DNA from: Chaunax sp. Z400
Taxonomy: Eukaryota > Chordata > Actinopteri > Lophiiformes > Chaunacidae
DNA: 64,000 nt
Assembly: GCA_037577475.1 (NCBI GenBank)
Contig: CM075186.1
Coordinates: 7,191,501-7,255,500, forward strand
Direction of reading: 5' to 3'
The position numbers and the translations under genes were made by a program. The notes under the pieces were generated by a model that was not told where the DNA came from, searched no databases, and saw only the letters and a program-made list of their open reading frames with translations. Shown here in pieces: positions 34,190 through 46,400 of this stretch; the stretch's first letter is position 1, and each line of letters opens with the position of its first letter.

Positions 34190-34560
34190 AAGATAATCAG
34201 CCAACCCACCAGTCAACTAACCAACCAACCTGCTGGCCAACCAACAAACTGATCAGCTAACCAACCTATATATGAACACACCAATCAACCACTCAGCCAA
34301 CCAAAAATCAACCAAACAACCAACTACACAACCAATGAAGTTACTAACAAACCAACCATTCAACCAAACAGCCATCCAAACACCCAGCTAACACACCATC
34401 TAACCAACCATCCCAACAACCAGTGAGTAGGCCAAGAAAATCAACAACCCATCCAAATAATAAACCAAACAGCCGGTCAAACATCTTCCCAAAAATTAGT
34501 AAAATAAGTGATTAACAAACCAACCAACCAACAACACAACTATACAATACAAACAATAAA
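34190..34560. repeat. CAAC/CCAA-rich low-complexity tract
   Basis: The tract is an irregular succession of AACCAACC-like words (for example ACCAACCAACC at 34,519-34,530) with almost no G. It behaves as a decayed tetranucleotide or octanucleotide repeat. No coding potential is evident. Confidence 0.75.
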
Positions 34561-36991
34561 ACAGCCAATATAATTCACAAAGAAACAATGCAACTCTGAT
34601 TTTCAAAACATCTCTAGAAGTGAATGTGAGCCTTTGTTGTTTGTAAAGAAGCCTGATGTAAACACTGTTAACTGTGTGCATCACCTTTGCAGACATTAGC
34701 TTGATTTGTCAGAGATGAAGTGTAGTTGATAAAACAAAATGTAACATGGTCTCTGCAATATTTCCTCCTCTTTTTGTGACTTTCAAGTGACACTTGAATG
34801 CTGCAGCAACAAAACAGAGACATCAATATATCAAAATATCAGCAGGAACAATGAAAAAATAAATATGCGGTGCTGCCATTCAGAGTGATACTACACCACG
34901 TCTTCTGATGGAGAAAAACCAAGAGCCAGACAAAAGTTGGAAATTAAATTTAGTCAAAGCAGATGTTCTGATTGAAAGGAAATTATGTTTCTTAAAGTCC
35001 TGCAGCACCTCAAGGACAGTGACGCTCTGATTGTACAAACATTAATTAGTTTGGATGGATTTTTATTCCACTGCTCTGCAGGAACTACAAAACTCAAAAA
35101 GACAAAAAAGTAAAAATGCATTTAAAAAAAAAAATTCTGTGTGTAAAAATAATCCAATTTATTTTACATTCCAGCTGCTCATTTAACATTTCATACCATT
35201 AGGATGCTGTTGTTTTAACATGAGCTAAACAAAAGAGTATTGCAGCTGCAGAACAGTGTTCAACCTGGAATAAAAGCCTCCAGACCTCCAGTCATTTAAA
35301 TCAGCAGCCTGCAGCATATGCAGCATTTGCAGACACTGATTAAGCAGAGGAATTATTCATTTGAGAATCTACATTGAAAACTAGAATATGTTAATAGTAA
35401 TTAATGTGCATAAATACAATACCTGCATAATATGTAATATACAGCTCATTTACGGAAAGAAGATATTAAGTGCTCTGTGGAGTTTTCTTGTGAGCAAACC
35501 AGATATGATATGTTTACATTCAGTAAACAAAAGCATATTGTGTGTGTCCTTCACGCTGCATGAGTTGAATACATTTCTTTTCTCATAAAACATTTCAAAC
35601 CATTATTGTTCTCATCTATTGACTTGTTGGAAGGCCTCTTCTTTACTGCCTCTGCTGGTGCATTGTTGTATGATCGTCTATGCATGTGTGTCCTCAGCGA
35701 ACAAAGTGGGACCATAGAAAAAAGTCCAAAAAGTATTGATTTAAAAACAAATGCCTCAAAAGTACTTAATTTAAGTAAATGTTCTTTGTTATATACCACC
35801 AGAGATTGTTCAGACTAGATAAGACTGCTCTTGAAATGTTCCCTAAACCTCAAAACACACGTCGACACTCTGATGATAATGCAACTATACCTTTGTTTGA
35901 CCTGCAAAACACCAAATTAGTGCTTGATGAAGCACCTCAATCAGTGACTCAGATTAAGGTTAGGTGATGGAATGATCACTGCCTGGTCCAAAACACAAAA
36001 TAGAGCAGCTTAGATGTGTGATTTGTATTGCTGACCAGAAAAGAATTTGGGTTTTTAAGAATTATTGACATTCTTTTTCTTTCTTTTTTTACTTCACAGA
36101 GCCTCTTTTTCAGCCTGTGGTTTAAAATCAGGACTATCATTAGTTTTAAAGTAGGTGCACCATTATTTTATTGCTGCTCTTACAGGTATTTCAGAGCAGA
36201 AGCCATTTTCAGTCCCAGATGGCAGGATTCACAGCCTGAAAAAAGCTGTGAAATTCTGTTTGTACCTGGAGTGATGAAAGCACTTTAGGAGTTTGTGTCT
36301 CAGTTCAGAGTCTGGTGAAACTCCCTGAAGCGTTTCACAATTTCAGCCCTGGAGGAAAAACAACAGCTTCCCGCCGACACGTTAAAATACCTTTTGGAGC
36401 ACCTCAAATAAGTTTATAGACAGAAAACGCAAGAGTAAAGGTACCAAAGCATAAACCTGCATCACTTTATTCTCCAATAAAACATATAATGGGACTAGAT
36501 GTGTATGTAGAGAGCAGAATTAAGGTGTTTTAAACTGTATAGGCCTAGTTTGTTCTATGAAAAAGACATGATGTTATTACATATTGCGACCTAAATCAAA
36601 TAACTTAATCAACATGCTCAAAATGACTGACCGGAAGTGAACAGAGGAAATGAAATAAATAAAATCTATGGTCACTGATATTCTGATATTAAATCATTTA
36701 CTAAAACAGCTTTGGATGCCAGAGATCTAATGTTCAAGAGTCCATATTTTATTCTCCTGTTATTTTGAATTACTTCACTGATGGTGTTAATCTTTATCAT
36801 ATTTTTATGTGAAACTCCTCTTCTTGTAATTGATTTAAATAATTTCATTGGTCGGGGGGACATTGTGGGACAGAACTCACCTTTAGGACTTCCAGAGATA
36901 ATAGTGACATGTGATCTTGATGTCTCTGACATGTGATAATGGGATAATTGGGAATCACTGATTAATACCTGTATTCTCTCTTTATTATCAG

Positions 36992-38162
36992 TGTCAATCT
37001 GGAGGAGGCTGAATGTAAGAAGAAGAAAGCAAAGGTTTGCCCTTTTTGGCGTTGGTGGAAGGTAAGTTTATCAGACATGAATATTGGAAATAATAACCAC
37101 TATGTTCTCTTCTTCAAAATGAAAGTCCATTCAGCCTTATGGCTGAAAGGCAACACAACCATTGACCCAAAGAGTGCAGTCATTTGTGTCTGTCTCTGCT
37201 GTGTTAAACTGGTTTGCGTTGTTTTTTTTAACAGACTGCTACAAAAAAGATTTCTTCAGAAGACACAAATCGTCCATCTTCGGATGCAAGGAAGAGGTAT
37301 GGCATTTTTTAGTGTTTATTAGACTTTACCTTGAATTAGAGCTGAATCTTTAATATTGTTTTAGTGTTTCTTTTACTTGGTTTAATTTCTGTGACTGGAC
37401 TATACAGTAAAATCACATCTGTGTTTCCCCATATCAACAGTATTGACTGCATTGTGACGGCTGATGGTGGAGACACTGGTGTCCAGGACCCGTCATCCAT
37501 CCCTGACTGTCCAGCCTCAGAAATAACGGAGACTCCTGAATTCGAGGTAGCTACTGATGAACTTCCTGCTGACTCACATGAGTCCAGGAACTCCAGCCCA
37601 GTAGCTCACGATGAATGTCCACAGGAGAGAACCTGGAGTCTCACAGAGCTTCTAGCCTGTCTTGGGTAAGCACCTGCAAAGAAACTCACATATAAAGTTC
37701 TGCACAGTTTATTTCTATAAATCATATGTAATTCAAGAAATATAATTCAAGGGTAGACTTTTAATATTCAAGTGATGTAATGATTCTTTGACTTTAATTA
37801 ATGACCTGAGTCACCGAGCACACAATGAACACTTTGCTGGTAATTATTCTGTACGTTTTTACAAAGTTAAGTTTTAGTTTACAACGTTTACTTGTAACAG
37901 ATTACTCTTACAATATAGTATTGGTACTTAAGCTTAAGTATCCAAGATCTGGATACTCTTTCCACCTCTGACTACAGCTTTTCTTTTACTTGGTTTACTT
38001 TCTGTGACTCGACTATACAGTAAAATCACATCTGTGTTTCCCCTTATCAACAGTATCGACTGTATTGTGACGGCTGATGGTGGCGACACTGGTGGCACAG
38101 AAGAGAAGAGTCTCCAGGACTCTTCATCCAGCTTTGACTTCCCAATCTCAACACTGTGTTAG
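36992..38162 (+). CDS. Unrecognised gene, last four exons (5' end not found)
   Basis: Four exons join in one frame with GT-AG introns: 36,992-37,061, 37,235-37,296, 37,441-37,665 and 38,054-38,162, ending in TAG at 38,160-38,162. Donors are GTAAGT, GTATGG and GTAAGC; acceptors are TTATCAG, TTAACAG and TCAACAG. Intron phases carry through exactly (codons are split 2+1 at the last two junctions). The encoded tail is about 155 residues. It starts with a basic/aromatic patch (ECKKKKAKVCPFWRWWK), followed by a Ser/Thr-rich linker and an acidic stretch, and it contains CIVTADGGDTG twice because the starts of the last two exons are duplicates. No catalytic motif, signal peptide or membrane segment is visible and I do not recognise the family. 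The first base of the first listed exon completes a codon from an upstream exon not located. A polyadenylation-like ATTAAA lies about 35 bp after the stop. The consistent phase through three introns is the main support. Confidence 0.55.
37361..38120 (+). repeat. Tandem duplication of an intron end plus exon start
   Basis: Positions about 37,368-37,500 and 37,980-38,115 match closely. Shared features are CTTTTACTTGGTTT, TCTGTGACT.GACTATACAG, AAAATCACATCTGTGTTTCC, TATCAACAG and the exon start coding IDCIVTADGGDTG. The copy offset is about 613 bp. The duplication created two consecutive exons with the same first 13 codons and preserved both acceptor sites. Confidence 0.85.
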
Positions 38163-38904
38163 ACTACAGTGGAAATAACTGTTCTTTAACTCTTAATTAA
38201 AGTTCTTCAAAAACAAAAGAATATTGAGGAATATCTATTTTATTTTATCGAGGTTTGGTTTAGGCATCAACATGATTTGGTTTAGATCGTGGTTTGGATT
38301 AAAATGACTGCTTTGTTAAGAAACGAGATGACTTGGTTGCCAGAGTCGGTTTGGAACTGTGTAGCACTAATTGGCACTTAAAACAATCATTTGCTCTCAA
38401 GATGCACAATATTTCTGGAGATATGTGGTTTAAAAAATATGTTGGATTCAAGCTGTGTTAATGTTCTTACAGGCCAAATGTGTTGTAATTAGGAAAAACA
38501 AACAGACGGCCATTTTTATGTGAGGCGTTCAATGTGGGTGTCTGTGTCAAAGAGAGAGAGAGCAAGGAAAATGTGATCAGTTTTAAAGCCACTCAGTGAG
38601 TGGTTTTGTTATTACAAAAATCTTTGTATCACAATTGTCCAGGCTGTGAAGGAGATTAATCCTACTCCTCTCAGTCCTGTATATTAAACAAGAGGCATCA
38701 GGAGATGGTATATTCAACCGGCGTCCCAAAATCTCTGAGTATGTTTGCATGAATACAAGCTCCTTCAGCTTAAATAGTGAAAACAGTTAGAAATAAATTT
38801 CAAAATCATGCTAATCAAAATGGGAAAAATGACACTATATCAAGATTGAAATCAAGCGAGGTGTTGAAATGGAAAACTGATAACTTTCATAATGATTTTA
38901 GGGG
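38163..38904. other. Unique sequence, 3' flank of the unrecognised gene
   Basis: AT-rich DNA contains a short AG-repeat near 38,552-38,564 and no coding evidence. It separates the preceding + strand gene from the minus-strand LINE fragment. Confidence 0.5.
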
Positions 38905-39545
38905 CCACACAACACCCTATCGTTGCCAAGGAAACTCAATAAAAAAGGTTTCCCCAGGCCATATGAGATATTTAATTCCTCCAGCATATCTGGGTCTCAA
39001 CTGGCCCAAAGGAGCAGAGGCTCTACTGCGCCCTCCCTCCAGATGATCTCTAAAGCTGAGCCCAGCCACTCTACAAAGGAAGCTCATTTCGGCCACTTGT
39101 ATCCGCAATCTCATTCTTTCAGTCACTACCCAGAGCTCATTACCATAGGTGAAGGTTGGAACATAGACTGACTGGTAAAGCTTTGCCTTCCAGCTCAGCT
39201 CTCTCTTCACCAATATAATGTCTGCATTGCTGCTGAAATCGTACCCAACCTCCCGTCCATCTTACGGCCCATTTTCCCATCACTCGTGAAGAACGATACT
39301 TTTGACTCTTTCACTTGAGTCAGTAACTTACCCCCAAACTTGAAGGAGCAGTCCATCGATTTCTGGCAGAGAACCATGGCCTCAGCTTTGGAGGTGCTGA
39401 CTTTCATGCTGGCCGCTCCACACTCAGCTGCAAACTGTTCAAGCTGCACGCTGAAGATCACGGACTGATGAAATCAATAGAACCGCTTCATCAGCAAAGA
39501 GCAGAGAGCCAATTCTAAGCTCCCCAAACCGGACACACCGGACGT
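38905..39545 (-). pseudogene. Decayed non-LTR retrotransposon (L2/Rex1-like) reverse-transcriptase fragment
   Basis: Read on the minus strand, this is the C-terminal part of a LINE ORF2. The palm motif VRFGELRIGSLLFADEAVL covers about 39,481-39,537, with FADE (39,487-39,498) in place of the catalytic F/Y-A-D-D box. Downstream come QFAAECGAASMKVSTSKAEA and LCQKSMDCSF, then KRELSWKAKL, YQSVYVPTFTYGNELWVVTE and FLCRVAGLSFRDH. All are characteristic of an ORF2 type abundant in teleosts. The frame breaks near 39,450 and 39,210, the usual KYLGVL segment before FTSDGKM is shortened, and the tail jumps to a remnant resembling the RDYISHLAW region near 38,970, implying an internal deletion. The element is 5'-truncated at about 39,545 and cannot be functional. 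Endonuclease and N-terminal palm regions are absent. Confidence 0.88.
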
Positions 39546-40332
39546 CATTCCTTTTTTCCTTGTTGTAATTTTCAGCCCCAAACCAACACTGACTCCACTC
39601 ACTTGAGGACATTTATCAGCCTCACACAGCACGACTCTGGAGCCACCAAAGGATTTTTTTACAACTTGTTTCAAATAGGCAGACATACTCGCCAACACCT
39701 GCAAAAAACTTTGATATGTAAAATCAGTCAAGTTTCTCTTTAAGCAGAAGAAATCAGCCTCATACAAACACCCTCTGAAGATCTCTAATCAACCCATTTA
39801 ATTATTACACAGGCAGATAAGTGAAACACACAGTTTGTGGTTTTAGGGGGAGGTATTGTTCAGTATGCTTTTTGTTGAACAAAAGCTCGGCTAAGTGAGA
39901 CAAGGATCAGAAAATACTCATATGTATTATTTTTAAAAACAGTGAGAAAGAAAGTCTTTCATTGAAAAACAAAGATTAATTTAGTAGCGGGAGGTTTTGA
40001 TCATATCACATGATCTTCCTCAGCAGTTCCCCTGTGGATGTTCAAATGTTTTATTTCTGCTTAGTAATTCTTATCCATCCAAATCAGATACTTGCTGTCT
40101 GCCACTGAATCCCTTTAATGTGCACTTCTGTTTTCACATAATAAACCTATCACCTGTACACTGGAAATAACCATTAAAATAAAAGATTTGTGTGTTTGGT
40201 AGATAGCCTATGCTTTTACTTTTTAATCAGAAAACACACATTTTGTGATATTTACATGTTGTTTACTGGAAATGAGAAAAAAAATACAATGTAGCCAACA
40301 GCAAATGGGTTGTTATTAGTGATGAAGATTAT
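39546..40332. other. Unique sequence, no gene seen
   Basis: The sequence is AT-rich with poly-T and poly-A runs. A minus-strand open frame of about 97 codons at 39,474-39,767 runs into the LINE fragment, but its upstream part does not resemble the expected reverse-transcriptase palm. It is treated as non-coding. Confidence 0.5.
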
Positions 40333-40437
40333 ATCTAGTGTCCAACCCATCTGACCAATGAAGAGAGATCTAGTGTCCAACCCATCTGACCAATGAAGAG
40401 AGATCTAGTGTCCAACCCATCTGACCAATGAAGAGAG
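40333..40437. repeat. 35-bp minisatellite, three perfect copies
   Basis: A 35-bp unit beginning ATCTAGTGTCCAACCCATCT and ending CAATGAAGAGAG is repeated three times without mismatch. The identity of the copies indicates recent expansion or active homogenisation, so copy number may vary between individuals. Confidence 0.95.
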
Positions 40438-43400
40438 GCAAACATTTTGTTCTTCATATTAACAATAACGCTCATTTGTCCATTAGTTCCGACTGAAGAC
40501 GTAAATCTTCAAAACTAATCACACATGAATAAATTTACATTACAAAATGCTGAGTAATTTCTTAAGCAAATATTACACAAATAGGAGGAAATTGTACATT
40601 TAGGGGGGACTATTTTCGTAGTGGATTAATCTACATTTACTGCTCAGCTGTAGAATCTACTCAAAATAAACTACATTGTCTTTTAAATAGCTTTTGGACA
40701 ACAATTTAGCTACATGACACAAAGGAATAAGATGGTCCTTCTCAAAGATGTTCTTTGACAACACATGATGCATTCAAGTGGTAGCATGAAATGATATAAA
40801 CGTCCAGCCTCCTGATTGGGTATGGTCGCCTCCAAATCTACTGTACGTATCTCCATTTTAACCCCAAAACATTACTGACAGACCTTAAATGTCCTTAGCA
40901 TGTCCCTTAAAAAAAACAACTCTGAATGAAGTACAAATGTAATGTATGCTGCTCTTTTCTGTCTGCTGTAACTGATTCTACTGTATATGTATGTTAGTGA
41001 GACGCAGACAGATCTAGAACAAAGTTAAAACTGCTGCTGGTCTCCTAAAGAGGCGGGACAGTGGTAAAACCCATGAGGTACAGATACAGGGAATGGCTCT
41101 TTAGTGCGTGGTTCTGAACTGCCTCTGCTCCTCCTGCTGTTTATCCTAATTTTTCCTTTAACTCTGAGCCTAAATGCTGGGGTGTTTTTGCTGAGCTGCA
41201 GCTTACTAAAATCTGTCTGCACTATCAAGACAAGAACATTCCCTGTTGAAAAAGAAAGCAATTTACCTACAGTACTTGAACAATGAATTAATTCAATATC
41301 ATTCATATCTATCTCTCTCTGTTTAGTGAAGAATTTGTCAGGTACTCTCTAAGTCTGATGGGAAATGTTGATCAATGGGTAAGTGGACGTAAAATTCCCT
41401 CCAGTGGACACGGCCAAAACTCGGCAGTGCATCAGAATCCAAGAGCATCAATTATTTAATGTGTTGGAATTAAAGACTAGCACGCTTCACTCCCATTTAA
41501 AGTTTTTAGGCAATGTGAAATATTAATGCAGATGAGACTGCATGGGCCACTGCAGAGCCAACGAATATGAGTTTACTCTGAACTGAACATCAGAGAGTAA
41601 AAGTGTAATCAAGCATGTAAAAGGCATCAAGTCAAATATGAACAGGATACTGATAAAATATCTCCTGGAGATTACCTGCAGGTCATGGAGGAATTAACTC
41701 TGCAGTTCAGACTCTGAGCTCTCTTTTACTTCTGTAAAGTTTAGGAACATATCTTTCTCTTTTCTCCAACTAATATAAACTAGAGTGTTATTTAATGCTG
41801 CAAAACAGCCATCAGGAGTGTGAAAGAGTTTTCTGAACTCACAAAGGAGCTTTGAAACCTTCACCTGAGGTGAAAACAAAGTTTCAAAGCTTTTGGAAAT
41901 TTAAGTATTAAAAGAGACATGATGAGAGTTGGCATGAGTCACCCATGATATGTTCTGACTGTGTTCTGCTTATACCAGTCTGACATTATTGGACATTCAG
42001 TGGTTCTTGTCAAGGTTTACAGTTCCAGGAAAATGACCAGAGCTATTTCTGACCTGTGACTGGGGCAACATTTTGTTGTTGGCCCCCATTGATGCAAACT
42101 TTTTCTATTTGACGGAGTCAGACTTTCTTTCTGTGAAAAACAACAGAAGTATTGTGGGAAATTGCCAAACATTGTTGAGGTGACAAAGGCAGTAAGAAAT
42201 CTTGACTCTGACATATCTGACACCAAAGTGCCATTTCATGTACAGCATGGGGTTCCATTAATTCTCATAATAGCCTTAATGGGAATTTACACCAGACTCT
42301 AAACAATATATACCGTCAGCCGTGCCAATCCCGGTAGGTAACCTTATGCCATATAAAGTGGAAAAACAAAAATATCTTAAATCTATTTGTAAGGTAAAAT
42401 CAGTTAAAACAGATTTTTCTGAACAAAGATTACAACAAATATGAAGGAACTTGTTGAGCCACTTGAGCATCAACCATCAATGACTTATCATATAAGCCTG
42501 TCAAAACATCTGCATAGCCTTCATTAAATTCTATGTAAGCCCACACACTGCTGCCATCTTGAGTGTGTCATTCAAAAAGCAGCAAAGCTATCACGTAAAC
42601 GCCCATACCCATCCTTACTCCTTCTGCCTGTTGCACCTGCTGTGTGCTCATGTTGCACTTCATACATGTAGACCCCTGACTCTTTTCCTCACATAAAAAG
42701 GGCTTTAAAGAAAAGCCAACATCACGTGTTTCATGGTAGTTTCCTTCTCCGGAGTTGTTTCACTGTGTGAAGAGATGAACACGTTAACTGACTGACAGGC
42801 TGACTTTAAATGGAGCTCCAGGTTCCAGGGTTTCATCACCTTCACGCTCTCTTTGAATCTGTGATCTAACGGTAGGAGAAGAATAGGTCTCCCTCTGGAT
42901 CGAGCACATCTTTGTAGTCATTATGCAAAATGCCAAACAGAACAGATTTGTCTGCAGCACAGGTGTAATTACAAAATATTTCATGCTGAAGAATTGTTGA
43001 ATTCCAGAAACCTCTTCTCAAGTTTTTCTTATAGTTATTTAAAGTTGTGACTGACAAATGAGCGCCTGACATTACTTAAATCTAACTGGTGCGGAGCTGT
43101 CCTCCAGGATTCATTAAGTTAAACCACTTAATAATTCGACGTTATTGGGCGGCAGAACAGAATGCAGAGTGTTTTCAATCATCAAATGTTTACACCAGAA
43201 CAGTTCAAATAATGAGCCATTTTTCTCTCTTTCAGCAGAGCTCCACTGCTGAAGTATGATAATTAAGATCCTGTACGAGGTGGACGACTTTCATCTCTCA
43301 CATGAAACCTAATATGAGTGTAGGGACAAATAGCATACTCAGAGTCTTATCAGCCTGAGAGGAGCGTCCCTGCCACACACCCAGTTTTAATTAAACAACT

Positions 43401-46400
43401 AAACAAATACTGCAGCTTCTGTAATGGCGCCGATGATGGAGCAACTCAAACAAAGCCGCCGTCTGAGTGTCATTATGAGAAGCAGCTCAACTTAACTCAG
43501 CTGCTGCAGCTCCTAAAAGTAAGAGATCATCATTAAGCTGTTGTTAAAGTGATTTAAGATGAAACTTTTTCAACATTAAAACCACAAACAGTGAATAGGA
43601 GGGAGGGACCGTGTGAATCATTACCTCAATATCTCTGAAATCTTTGCCTGGTCTGGGATGCACTTTCCACAAAGTAAAAGAAAAAGATCTGGGCGTCTGC
43701 AGCTCACAAGACTTCTGCTCAATTCTGCCTGATAGTAGCATCTTGTGGTTGATGACACCATAACACACTAAAAATTGTTATGTACTTGCCAAGATTTAAA
43801 ATCTCAGACATGGAAACGTTTGATTATCTCATTTTAAAAGTTTTTTTTATTTATTTTTTTATCAGCTTTTGTATTTCTAGACTGAACCAACTTATTGTGA
43901 GATTTCTTGAAGTAAAATTATTTTTGCTGCATGAACAGATAATTTCACCATATTGAGACATTTTCTCCTCAAATTCAGTGTTTATTTCTTGTATATTGGC
44001 TATTCATTTTTGCAGTACATTAACTTAATTGCTGGCAGTTGAGTTGCATTCTAGCTAATGTAGGCGCTAAGTTTTGACAAAGAAGAAGAATGCATGGAAT
44101 CTGTAGCGTTGCATTGATTTTGAATCAAGTTACAGAAGTGCAACGATAGATTCAAAGCAGCGTGGGACTGTTTTAACCTGAAGCCTTATTCAAAAAAAGT
44201 TTTGACGTTGTGTCAAACAGAATGAGATAAATTGGTAATTTTTTTTTTTTTTTTACCTCAAAAGCTTCATTGATTTTTGTAAATATATGTACATTCTGAA
44301 TTTGATGCCAGAAACATTTTTCAAACCAGATGGCACAGAGGTAACAAAAGAATAGAAAAGTTGTGAAATTCTTCAAACACCTGTCTAGAACATTTCACAG
44401 GTAAACAGGTGATGTTGTAACAGTTAATTGGGTGATGATTGGGTTTGAAAGTAGGGATGAGGTGAGGTTCACAAGTTTGTGAAACAAATCGGCAAAGTGG
44501 TCTGTAATTTAGTGGAACGACTGAGCGAAAGAATGAAATTATTGTACACAATTGAGCTCCGTGAAACCTGTAACAGCATATCATAACTAGAAGATTCACT
44601 GTGGTGTGATTATCAGCTGAACCATTCAGCTCTTGGCCTTCTCTCTGGAGAGTTAAAGACATTTCACTAACGACGTCTGTCTGTCCACAGGCCTCAACAC
44701 AACACTCTGCTGTTGTCAAACAGGCCGTCACACACCCACTCATACTTCACACACTACATAATGATCCCTCACCTCGGTCTCGTTATATCTGCACCTCTGA
44801 TCCAGCCACAGCTCGCACTCGTTTCATCCTGAGCCCTCCTCCGGCTCGCCACTCAGAGTGATGACTCTCTGAGGACAAGGCGTCGACGCCACATGAAGCC
44901 ACAGGACACCAGCTCAGAGCACTAATGGTCACCGCTCTGCTGTAAACCTTTATTACCCCAGGAAGGTCAGCTGAGCACAGACTCTGTCAATAAACCGTGA
45001 TCGTTTGAACACTTGCACAACTACAGCTGCTCCAGCTCCTGAAGGATCTTTGGCTTCTCCAAGTTTGAAGTAATGAACTTGGAGACAAATTTTCCAGCTC
45101 TCATTAAAGAAAGTGAGAAAAATGTCTCCTCCTCCACCTCAGTTGGTCTTCATCTTTTTGGGTCAATGCAGCACTTTCACGTTTTATTTTTGTCTTGTTT
45201 GATTAATTTGATTAGATTAATTGCAGCAGCATGGCAGAAGCAGCTCACCAGCAGCTTATGACACAACGGTGTTTACACACAATAGAGTATCATAGCAGTT
45301 TACTACATGAATGATCACAGTGTGGAAGATCACTGCGGAGTGTACAAATTACTCCATCACATTATTCCTCTCCAAAGAAGAATTTAATTTAGATGATTGT
45401 TTTATGAGTCAACATCTGAACATATGCTCAGTATTCATGTTACCGTATGGTGAATAATACAGCTGCATCAAAGGTGACAGAAACTGAGATTGCCTATTAT
45501 GGTGTGGCAAGCAGTTAACTTACTTATTGGAGTAATAAATAGCTTTTGACTGTATTAAACTTCAATACAAGAATGCTTTTTATGACGTACCTGAACCTCA
45601 TTCTGTAATCATTCTTCACTACATACAGTATATGAATTCAATTCCTTTGTTCATTGCCAACTTATTATGTTGTTGTGGTTCTATACTCTATATCCTGTTC
45701 ATCTGTTGTAATTTGGAGCTCTTACCAGCCTGATTTCAACTTATTTACTGTAAGTTTGATTGCCCATCAGGACTGCCCTCTCTGGTCTTTGCCACTCTTT
45801 ACATCTCATATGCTTTGTGCATGAAACTATTGAATTGCATCAGTTATCTGCATTTGGGTCCTACTCTCTGTGTTCTTGTTACCCTGCTAGCATCAGCCTG
45901 TACTGTACTGTAATTTGTAACCCTGTATTTAGGGTGTATTCACAGCTGTGTTTCAATTCATTTGGTCTTGGCATAGGGGAAGAAATGCATTAGGACTGTA
46001 CATGAACCTATGAAGACTAACAGGTAACACATGGAGTGTTTTTGGCGATCCTGCATCATCTGTGCATGATCAGGACCTAAGAAGAAATCAAATTCTGGTG
46101 TGTGGGAGCATTTTAAGCAGCTGCTTTAACGCATCTGGTGTATATATATTTATGTTCTTTGGTACCACAAAGAGCTCACCAAGAAATAACTGATTGCAAA
46201 TTTTATTGGATTGAACTGTAAATCAATTACATGAATTATGACTGAAAGGGAGAGAAAGGAAAAAAAGTAGGTATGTTACTCAGGGCTCATTACTGTGGGA
46301 TTGCTGTCACTAATTTTTTAATGAGCTGACAAAATATGTGGAGGATACAAGCACAACACATTTAACAACTTTTGACTCACTAATCAGACAAAATACCTGA

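Larger units (their letters stand above)
31291..36991. other. Unique AT-rich sequence without a recognised gene
   Basis: Non-telomeric, mostly single-copy looking DNA starts here. It contains one dispersed-repeat fragment (about 32,508-32,682) and a CAAC-rich low-complexity tract (about 34,190-34,560). A 32-codon acidic open frame at 32,069-32,167 (starting MMEKNEDEEE) and an open stretch at about 33,255-33,420 could be exon pieces, perhaps upstream exons of the gene at 36,992, but I cannot join them by splice sites with confidence. Confidence 0.6.

Noticed and set aside
39474..39767. 97-codon minus-strand frame upstream of the LINE fragment as part of the reverse transcriptase
   Set aside because: Only its last ~25 codons overlap the LINE, and in a different frame from FADE. 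The upstream part does not match the expected palm motifs.
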